From positions 14,062,425 through 14,126,424 of the forward strand of contig NC_090743.1 in NCBI RefSeq assembly GCF_036898095.1: a stretch of DNA of 64,000 nucleotides. Reading direction: 5' to 3'. Source of the DNA: Palaemon carinicauda. Lineage: Eukaryota > Arthropoda > Malacostraca > Decapoda > Palaemonidae. The stretch's first letter is position 1. The number at the start of each line of letters is the position of its first letter. This document shows, in pieces, positions 38,331 to 47,820 of the stretch. The notes under the pieces were generated by a model, which saw only the letters and a program-made list of their open reading frames with translations, had not been told where the DNA came from and did no database searches. The position numbers and the translations under genes were made by a program.

Positions 38331-40215
38331 TAGTGGATCATCTGCACTACAAGCATGCCAAAATCTTCAAATTGCAATAAATGCTTCTTCCGCATGGGCA
38401 AATTCTCGTGGATTCATGTTTTCTCCTCAGAAGACCAAAGCCATTCGCTTTACTCGTACTCGTAAAAGGGAAGAGATCCCCACCCTTTTCTTAAATGATT
38501 GTAATTTGCCATATGAGGATAGTGTCAAGTTTCTTGGAGTCATTTTCGACAAGAAAATGACATTTGGTCCCCATATAAATGACCTATCTATCAGGGTTAA
38601 GAAGTTGCTGAACATTCTGAAAGTGATATCGCATTTTGATTGGGGTGCTGATAGAACAACTTTGCTTAGAATTTATACATCTTTGTGTCTGAGCAAGTTA
38701 GACTATGCATGCCAAATATATGGGTCAGCTACAAAGACTTTACTTGGAAAACTTGATATTGTTCACAATGCTGGGCTTCGCATCTGCACAGGTGCTTACA
38801 GAACATCTCCCATTGACAGTCTCTATGTTGATTCTGGCATACCTCCCCTTTCCATTCGCAGAGAGGAGTTAAGTTTGAGGTTTTTAGCTAGGTCCCTTGC
38901 TGTGAGAAACAATCCTAACTTTAGATCGGGCTCCTAACAGATCTAGAGTGCCTAAGCCTTTGGAAGTACAGCTGAAAAATGATGCTAGAGAAGTAGGCTT
39001 GTTAACAGCACAGATAGCAGAGGTAGGATATCCCAAGTCTCCTCCTTGGTGTAATCCACCTGTTAAAGTATGTTTTACGGCAGGAGGGAAAAATACCTTA
39101 CCTAGTAGGGTAATGAAAAGTGAGATTTTAAATCATGCTGCTCAACATCATGGGAAACATGTTTTTACAGATGGCTCCAAATCGGCTGCAGGAGTTGGAA
39201 GTGCAGCTGTGGTGGGGGATATTGTTATTAGAAGGAAACTCCCATCCTCTTGTTCAATTTTTACTGCTGAGCTGTACGCAATAATTCTCGCAGTCCAACA
39301 TATTTTTAAAAATGGCAACCAAAATAGTTTTTATACAATTTTTACGGTTCCAATAGTGTTTTACTCTCATTAAAACAAATTATGCCAGGCCATCATCTAG
39401 TACAAGAGGTGCAGGACTGGTTAGTACTTCTGCAGTCTAGGAAGAGTATCAGTGTTCACTTCTGTTGGGTCCTTGCCCATGTTGGGGTGGATGGGAATGA
39501 ACAAGTAGATAAGGCAGCAAAGGAAGCTTCAGGGCTAAGTAATCCATCCCCCTTGAGTATTCCTTACAAAGATCTTAAAAGTGAGATTCATCTTTACTGT
39601 AAAAATAAGTGGCAAGCTCGATGGTCTGAACTGACCACCAATACAAAATTGAAACAAATCCACCCATTTGTGGATAAATGGTCATCTTGTAATTCTACAA
39701 GTAGAAGGGATACCATTATTTTAAGTAGGCTGCGTATTGGCCATACACATGCAACGCACAATTATTTAATGAAGAGTGGGGAAGGGAGACAGGCCCCTCT
39801 TTGTAATACCTGTCAAGTGACAATGGATGTTAAACATATTTTAGTCGATTGTCCTGTTTTTGATCTCCAGAGGAGGACACATTTACTCCAGGACAAACCT
39901 TTAAGAGATATACTGGGGGAAAACTGTAATACCCTGAACTTGAGAAAATTTATACAAAGTATTGGGTTATATTACGAGCTATAATTGATTTTATTAATTT
40001 ATTTATTTATTTTACCCTTTTAATCCCTATTTATTTCACATCTAGATTTTATTGTATGAAAGTGTTACGATTTGTATTAAATGTTAAAATGATACTAAAT
40101 GGTGTGAGTGTACAGATATGATTGAATGATTTTCGTTATATAGCGCTGAATGGCCTTTGATGCCCCAGTGCTTGGCTTAATGCCTAAATCCTATATTCAA
40201 TTCAATTCAATCTTT
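38331..40215 (+). pseudogene. 5'-truncated I-like LINE: RT end, RNase H and zinc knuckle
   Basis: The frame is open from about 38332 (ALQACQNLQIAINASSAWAN, GFMFSPQKTKAI), the end of a reverse transcriptase, with KFLGVIFDKKMTFGPHI and the maturation region LSKLDYACQIYGSATKTLLG. After a frameshift near 38925 comes RNase H (HVFTDGSKSAAGVGSAAVVG, SIFTAELYAIILAVQ). After a second shift near 39345 come its last motif (WVLAHVGVDGNEQVDKAAKE) and a C-terminal knuckle (CNTCQVTMDVKHILVDC). The stop is at 39984. The 3' end is an (ATTCA)n tail at about 40193-40210. Such RNase H plus short tandem tail is typical of I/Nimb-type LINEs. Confidence 0.8.
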
Positions 40216-40278
40216 AACTCTCAAGCTATAGTACCTTAACGGGTGGCTGGTGCCTTAGCCAACCTACTACCTACCTAG

Positions 40279-40305
40279 GTATATATATATATTATATGTG
40301 TTATA

Positions 40306-40361
<56 letters not shown>
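40279..40361. repeat. (TA)n then (GA)n microsatellite
   Basis: TA units with breaks, then about 18 GA units from 40326. Confidence 0.93.
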
Positions 40362-40362
<1 letters not shown>

Positions 40363-40495
40363 CATTGTTTTGATTCTTTTCTCACTAGGCGACCCACAAA
40401 CCGTATTTGCCTACCTCTCGCTGAAAGTAAAAGCTCTCTCCTAGCTCCCACCCTCTGGAATACCTTCACATTTGTTTTTCTCAGTTTATATTTAC

Positions 40496-40890
40496 AGCAT
40501 TCTTCTCCAAAACTCTATTTCTGCAGCCTGTAATCTTTCCTTGTCTGCTTTCCTCAAGGTCCAAGTTTTACAGCAATACAAAAGCACAGACCAAACAAAA
40601 GATTTCACAAACCACCTCCGTAGAATCATAGATATTTTCTTGTTGATGACTAATTTTTTGATTTTGCGAATGGATATTCCCTTGGCCTTTCCCTCTCATT
40701 TCAATCACTTGTGACAGTGCATCCTTAATAATTAAAACACTAGTTTTTTTTTTTTATCTTTTGCATAGATTTGTATATCGTTCTGTGAGAGAGATCATCA
40801 TTGGTGATAATCATAACATCGGTTTTCTGAATATTTATATCTCTTTCGGCTTGGATCGTCTAGTGTAATTATTAAAGCTTGAAGTTTATC
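40496..40890 (-). pseudogene. LINE reverse transcriptase C-terminal fragment
   Basis: On the minus strand, LQALIITLDD near 40870 is followed after deletions by KTWTLRKADKERLQAAEIEF and WRRML near 40500-40560, which belong to the thumb and post-RT part of RTE-like LINEs. There are several stops and a deletion between the two blocks. It lies head to head with the LINE fragment at 40892. Confidence 0.5.
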
Positions 40891-40891
40891 C

Positions 40892-41583
40892 ATGGGAGTT
40901 GGCAATATATGTAATAAATTTTGTTGGGTTCCAGCACATGTAGGTGTGTCCGGGAATGAGAAGGCAGATTCACTGGCTAAGGAGGCTGCATCCGAGTTGC
41001 TGCCAAGAAGGTATCCCATTCCCTGTAATGATTTCTTACCTGACATCAAGAAATTGGTTTGCAATAAATGGCAACAGCAATGGGATAGTCAAGATGGCAA
41101 TAAAATGCGAGAGATAACAAATGACATATCTCCTTGGAGGTATAATATGATGCCCCGAAAATGGGAGACGTCTCTTTGTCGTCTCCGTATTGGTCACACG
41201 AGTTTCTGCTGAAGGGCCAACACCAACCGTATTGTGACGACTGTTTAGTACCTCTAACAGTAAGGCATTTGTTGACCGAATGCCCGAATTATAACAACTT
41301 GCGGAATAGATATTTGTTTGAGGCTCGAGGTGAGGGTGGCAGGTTCATCCTTGCCAAGATTCTTGGAAATTATGTGTCCTACCATGCAAGTGGCATTTTT
41401 AGATTTATTTCAGAAGCAGGTCTTCTGAAAAATATTTAACTTTTATGACATTCAACTTTTATGATTTTAATTGAATACTTTTATTTTTTATTTTATTTTA
41501 TTTTTGTATACATAAATTAAATGTTACCGGCGTCAATGACCTCAGATGTCAGGATGCCTGAAAACTTTAAATCAATCAATCAA
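40892..41583 (+). pseudogene. I-like LINE 3' end: RNase H end and zinc knuckle
   Basis: CWVPAHVGVSGNEKADSLAK is the last RNase H motif, followed by KWQQQWDSQDG and LCRLRIGHT. A frameshift near 41205 leads into HQPYCDDCLVPLTVRHLLTE and CPNYNNLRNRY. The stop is near 41439. The 3' tail is (ATCA)n at about 41569-41583. It is related to, but clearly distinct from, the LINE at 38331. Confidence 0.78.
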
Positions 41584-41589
41584 TGTATA

Positions 41590-42260
41590 TTTGTCGCGAA
41601 CGAAGTGAGTGACTTTATATGAAATTCCAAAATCTAAAGGATTTTCACAGGGCTTGATGGGTCTTATGTGAACTACAGTCATACCAATTTTCGTATTGAT
41701 ACTTGCTATAGAAAAGTCACCGTAGCCATTTTTCGATGGCTATAGATTTCGGAGGCGGGGTGTGGGGGGAATAGCTAGTTTTTAGCGGGGGGGGGGGGGT
41801 GGTTGGCGGTCAATAACTTCTATACCAATAAATATATGCAAATGCAATTTTAAGGAATTATTTAGGTATATATAAGCTTTGTTTCTGCCAATTTTCATGT
41901 TCACACCTGCTATAGACATGGCCTGGCTGTCACTTTTGTTCGTATGTGACGGCTTTTAGCTGAAAATTCAGTGAGAAGGAGCGAACTGCAAATGAAGTTT
42001 TACAGATATCTAAATGATTTTCACAGGGCTTGATGGTTGTTATGTGAACTACATTTATACCAATTTTCGTGTTGATACTTGCCATAGAAAAGTCACAGTA
42101 GCCATTTTTCGATATCCGCGGAAGGCCGATTTTCGGCGGCGCCGTAAATTACTTTCAAAGTACGTCACATACTTTAATTTTTTTTTTTTTCAGGGATTTA
42201 TGGGATAGATATTAATTTGTCCATGGCTATTTTCATGTTGATATCTGCCACAGAAAACGT
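41590..42260 (+). repeat. degenerate direct repeats, about 200 and 400 bp apart
   Basis: GGATTTTCACAGGGCTTGATGG near 41640 recurs as TGATTTTCACAGGGCTTGATGG near 42013, each followed by TTATGTGAACTACA, ATACCAATTTTCGT and CATAGAAAAGTCAC. Weaker copies of the TTTTCATGTT / GCTATAGACATG end lie near 41897 and 42230. Confidence 0.7.
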
Positions 42261-44555
42261 TTATTTCGGTATGGCTTGAATTTTTTCCTTTTTTTTATTG
42301 CATTTATGTGTAAATATGTTCAGAAAGAAGTAAATATATTACTATGGTTGTATAGGAAAGGACCGTGTATGGGTATGACATTGTTTGCTATTGGGTATTG
42401 TCAAAATAAGTACTTGGAAAAGTTCTGTTTCGGTGAAGAATTATAAGGATGCATCGATAAAGTTGTTTTAATAAGAATTGTTAAATTGTGCTAGACATTT
42501 TGAGAGAGAAGTGTATAATCTAGTGTATCCTATGTAGGAGGATGTAGAGTTTTATATGGAGGTTTTCCTGCACAGCAGTTTACTCTTGGCTCTACTGTTA
42601 ATTAATACATTTAGGTATGATTATTGTAATGCCTTCATATAGACACCCACTACTGAATCCGATTTATTTACGGAAATAGTCATCACCGAACCACGATAAA
42701 GTCCATTTAGTCAACAGATACATTAATTATAGTCACGTGCATCAGTAGAAATAATATTTATCATGATTTCATAGTAAATTAAATCTGGTCAGCTTATCGT
42801 AGTAAAATTGAATAAGAAATCCTGACTATCAATTTCTAATCGTAATTATATATACACATTTGATTGTATTGCGTATTTACTTTTAGTAAGTAAGCTCGTC
42901 GACCTGAATAATTGAACAAAAAGGTCACCGTGCTTCAGAACTGGTTCGAACCAGTATACAGTAAGTAATAGGTCGAGCACTGATTCGCCCCAGTGCTCTC
43001 AGTGTCTTCTTGTTTGCCGAGTTTTATTTGGCGTCGTAATTGAGATGATTAAGAGTCCAAAGGGGTCTCGAAAGTATTTATTTCCACATGAATGCCTTGC
43101 AATTGATGCCATATTTTAGTGTAAAGCTCATATAGAACCTATTGACTACAATAATAAGACGCTCGTAATGATGATCGTATTTCTTCACTTATCTCTGGTG
43201 TCTGATTAACTCGTTTTCACCAGTTACCAGGATTTCTCTCCGGTATACAGTATATGCTTCCCTTCAATCATAGGCCTTCTCTGTTGCGTTGAAATCTTTT
43301 ACGTCGTTGGAAGTAAAAATCTTCATCTCTTGAAATATTTGTCAATTTTGTTCCCCATCTCACGTATTCTGAGATTTGTCTTTTGTTTTAAACGATACAA
43401 CATGAATTCATTTAGTTTGTCTATATAATACGTGTCATGTTCCCTTATGTTTAAACAAAATATTAGTCACTAGAAAGATGATTCACGTTTTTATGTGCAT
43501 ATGCAGTATACAATGTTAGGTATAGATCCATTTATTTGAATTTTGGATATTCATATTTTTGCTATTTTGTTAATACATTTTTTTTAAATGTTCCGTGAGT
43601 ATACTTGCAACTTTATTGACCTCAATATATGACTACTTCCTCTCCTTGAATGCATTTTACTTTCGGATAGTATTAGTCTAATAGTTCGGTTTTATCTAAG
43701 CCAAAGGATGTATAAACGGGGAAGTCTGAAAATTAGATCTTCCTGAACCAGATAGATCTAGATTCTAGAAACGGCCTCTTTAAGAATCTGGCTTAGGTAC
43801 GTGACTCATGCCTGCGTAGATAAAAGTCTTAGTTCCCCGAAATGTTACATTTGTTTTGTTTGGCTCCGATTAATTTTCTCCTGTTGTGTACATTTCTTAA
43901 CCCTACTCTGTTGGCCTTTGGTCCGAGCTATAACATACTGTCACTTGCTTCATACCAGTGTATATTCCAGTATTTTTTTTTTTTATTACAAGACGTTCTC
44001 TTAATCCTGGCTGAGGATTCACATAAGTTATTAAAATTTCAACAACTTGGTTTAGTTATTTGAATTATTGGAACCTATTTCACTTATTACTTACCGTTTT
44101 ATCGGTGTGATCGATGAGTATCTTTTCAGTTGTTGTAGCCGGTTATATCCATGTTGTAATTTACATAGGTTAAATAAATTTTTCTGTACTATACTACTAA
44201 ATGTCGTTTCCTCTATCAGGTGGCTCCTAGAGAGAGCTAAACAAGTCACTGCTACAGTCATCCTTTGAACTGTTGAATTGTGGATGTACCTCATGTGTAG
44301 TAAAACTTTCATAACAGGTTACGCTTCATGCATCTAGAGAGGTTGAATTTCTTGAATTGAATATTAAGAAATAAATACCCCTTACTATCGAATTCTGGTA
44401 CGTTGGGACTAAATTACGTCATAGGCCAGTGATTCATTAACCTGTTTTTGGCAATGTCCCAAAATCCTGTCAAGGTTGAATTTAATGACTCAAATCGTCA
44501 TAAACTTTTTGTTGTAGAGTAATGATTCTTTTAAAACCGTGTCGGGAAAATGGTT
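42261..44555. other. non-coding stretch
   Basis: AT-rich, with no recognised gene or repeat family. Confidence 0.5.
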
Positions 44556-45375
44556 CACCTCATTTGAATCTTCTAAGAAAGACCATAGGACTTGGTGATG
44601 TACCTGTTGAAGCGTGGAAATATTTGGTATGTGAATTGATTGTAATATTGTGTATCCATATGTGTAAGATCTATCACCTAGAACGGATATCCAGTAACAA
44701 GAGAAACAACGTACAAATTCCAACATTAAAAAGGAAATGATATAAAAAATGGCTTCAATTACCGAAGGATAAAACTAAAGTCACACTCTGGAAATCTATG
44801 ATATAATGATAGGTGGCAATAAGGAGGGAAACACCAAGTTAAGAGCAATCTGAGTTCAAGTGTGAATTTAAAGTAGATGTTATTTTAGCATTGTGTTAGG
44901 CAATACAGAAATTTAAAGACCATCTACAAAAATTACACCGGATATTTATCGATTTGTAAAATAACATGACTAGTTATGATGACGAGGCCTAAAAAAAGGA
45001 GTGCAATGTATGAATATCTATGGATAAGAAAAGAGGGAAGACAGGGTACAGTGAAATGGGGCTCGGTTGACATCGAGAGTATTAGCCTAATGCCCTAGAT
45101 CCTTTAAATACCTAGGATTAAGTGTAACAGAAGATGGCGAAATGGACTTGGATATTACAAATTACAGTTCACTTGAATGAATTGGGAAAAGATCATCAAG
45201 AATCTTGTGACAAAAGGATCAATGCGAAGACTGAAGGAAAGTCTATAAAAGTGTGGTTTTTTGGGCTGAGAAGAGTTTCTTCTTGAGAACTAAGAATGGT
45301 AGCGGTAGATATGAGGATGTTGAGATAGATATGCGGAGGCCCGTGAAGAGATAGGATCATAAACGATTTTATTAG
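44556..45375 (+). pseudogene. strongly decayed RTE-like LINE reverse transcriptase
   Basis: Islands in order are LRKTIGLGDVPVEAWKYL near 44575, a possible FIDL remnant near 44945, then VKWGSVDIESISLMP and KYLGLSVTEDGEMDLDI near 45040-45155, and later degraded rearrangement-region sequence to about 45375. They fall in the same order as the better preserved element at 56875-58476. Many stops and shifts. Confidence 0.5.
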
Positions 45376-45403
45376 GGGAAAATTCAAAGTAGTGGAATTA
45401 AAG

Positions 45404-45931
45404 GTAGTAGGTTGGCCAAGGGACCAGCCACCTGTTGAAATACTACCGGTAGAGTGTTACTGGGTCCTTTTATTAGCCAGATAGTACTACATTGAATCCC
45501 CCTCTGGTTACGGCTCCTCTTTTTGTTTGCTTGGCTGATTCTTTTCACATTCTCCTATTTCCTCGTGCACCTTACAACACTATGATAACCGAAATATCCT
45601 TTTCACTCAAGGAGTTAACTACAACACTATGATAACCGAAATATTCTTCTTCACTCAAGGAGTTTACTACTGCACTGTAATTGTTCAGTGGCTACTTGCC
45701 TTTTGATAAAGGTAAAAGACTTTTATTGTTCTCTAGTCTTGGGTGGTGCCATAGCCTCTATACCATGGTCACCACTATCTTGGGTTAGTTCTCTTGCTTG
45801 AGGGTACATTCAAGCACTTTCCTTATTTCCTTCCTTAACAGGGCATTTTACTTGTTGGAACCCTTGGGCTTATAGCATCCTGCTTTTCCAACTGGGGTTG
45901 TAGCTTAGCTAGTAATAATAATAATAATTAA
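45404..45931 (+). repeat. family A repeat, nearly full length
   Basis: Starts GTAGTAGGTTGGCCAAGGGA, ends GGGTTGTAGCTTAGCTAGTA plus (ATA)n. A segment of about 60 bp (ACAACACTATGATAACCGAA) is duplicated in tandem near 45570-45665. A deletion is present near 45815. Confidence 0.88.
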
Positions 45932-46863
45932 AAGAAACTGCAGTAGTTTAATATGGAAAGAGACTAATTCCACTTTTCTAAAAGGGTTATAGAAGAAGGG
46001 GAAGGGGAATACTATAGATCAGATGGAAAGGTAACGTAGCAAACACTGAATAGAAGGTGGAAAGGGCTGATAGGAAGCAGCCGCTGAACACGATGATGAT
46101 TACAATTTCCCATGGAAGCTCCTTTCTTTTTTTTTTCTTTTTTTTTTCTCTCTCTCCAAGAAGTGGTTTTAACTCTACCATCTTTAAACTAACCCCCTTT
46201 TCAATTATTTTTTTTGTCAAGAAAGCGGTATTAGATTTCTATAGTATTAGTTTCTGGAGCATTCTAAATCTAGAAAACACTGAGCAATCATCTCATTTTA
46301 ATAGATCTTTTTCATAAAAATCTTTATTTTATCATTTTTTGAAATTTTTTACCATTCACCAGGCACCATTTTTAAAAGGTTTGGTAGAATATGGGAGAGG
46401 TTGCACATAAAATTCCCGATGAACAGACAAATGGAACCAAACATGCAAATTGGAACAAAAGACTAGCCGCCTTGGCACAGGGAAATCTGCATAAGAAATA
46501 ACAGCATAATTTTAAAGCAATGCCCAGAAAGATTAGAAGATACTGGTAAAAATGGGAAGAAAATTCCTAGTTTTGTTGTACCTTTTTTAAAAGTAAATTT
46601 CCCTTTGCTAAGGTATAGCTTAGTGAAAGATAACGAAATTATGCTTTTGTAAGGTGAACTGAATGTGAAACTTTATCAAGTTATTGACATTAGATTGAAA
46701 CGATTTACTTCTATACTTCTCAGGTATCATTGTAACTTGTCCATTGCAAGTTTATGATTATTAAATTTTAGATGAGATTTCTAACATATGCCCCACACTG
46801 TCAGGGAAGTATTTTTGCTAACGACATCTGCCTTCTTTGTACTGGCCAGGCCACTGGTGCATA
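45932..46863. other. non-coding stretch
   Basis: AT-rich; a T/C tract lies at 46123-46157. No gene recognised. Confidence 0.5.
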
Positions 46864-46892
46864 GCCTCACTTATTATTATTATTATTATTAT

Positions 46893-46939
<47 letters not shown>

Positions 46940-47553
46940 GCTAAGCTACAACCCTAGCTGGAAAAGCAGATGCTATAAGCCCAGGGCTCCATGGAAAATA
47001 GCCCAGTGAGGAAGGGAAACAAGGAAAAATAAAGTATATTAAGAAGAGTAACATTAAAACAAATATCTCCCATATAAAATATAAAAACGTTAACAAAACA
47101 AGAGGAAGAAAAATAAGATAGAATAGTGTGCCAGAGTGTACCCTCAAGCAAGAGAACTGTAACCCAAGACAGTGGAAGACCATGGTACAGAGGCTATGGC
47201 ACTACTCAAGACTAGAGGATAATGGTTTGATTTTGGAGTGTCCCCCTAGAAGAGCTGCTTACCATAGCTAAAGAGTCCCTTACCAAGAGGAAAGTGACCA
47301 CTGAACAATTACAGTGCAGTAGTTAACCCCTTGGGTGAAGAAGAATTGTTTGGTAATTTCAGTGTTGTCAGGTGTATGAGGACAGAGGAGAGTATGTAAA
47401 GAATAGGCCGGACTATTCAGTGTATGGGTAGGCAAAGGGAAAATGAACCGTAACCAGAGAAAATGATCCAATGTAGTACTGAATGGCCAATCAAGACCCC
47501 ATAACACTAGCAGTAGTATCTCAACGGGTGGCTAGTGCCCTGGCCAACCTACT
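46864..47553 (-). repeat. family A repeat, full length (about 690 bp)
   Basis: This is the most complete copy. On the minus strand it starts GTAGTAGGTTGGCCAGGGCA (47553) and ends GGTTGTAGCTTAGCA followed by (AGT)n(AAT)n (46937-46870). The trinucleotide tail is consistent with retroposition. No open frame longer than about 80 codons. Promoter boxes could not be identified with certainty. Confidence 0.88.
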
Positions 47554-47741
47554 ACATACTAAACATTAGCAAACATTATTGTAAAGCATTGATTCATGAC
47601 TGTTGAAGAAGTATTTATGAAACTCAACGCTTTTTTAACACTGATTGGGAAGATCAGCTGTTTAACGGTCACTTAATCGGATTTATTAAACTTACGCAGC
47701 TTAGAAAATGGAAGTAATCTCCCCTATATAATAAAGAGCAA

Positions 47742-47746
<5 letters not shown>

Positions 47747-47810
<64 letters not shown>

Positions 47811-47812
47811 CA
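47747..47812. repeat. (TA)n microsatellite
   Basis: About 29 TA units, abutting the Tigger element by less than 20 bp. Confidence 0.96.
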
Positions 47813-47820
47813 TATACATA

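Larger units (their letters stand above)
37583..40263 (-). repeat. family A copy split by a MITE and a LINE
   Basis: Family A blocks run 37583-37840, 38122-38330 and 40228-40263 on the minus strand, in the same order as the uninterrupted copy at 46864-47553. The interruptions are the MITE at 37841-38113 and the LINE at about 38331-40215. Confidence 0.8.
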
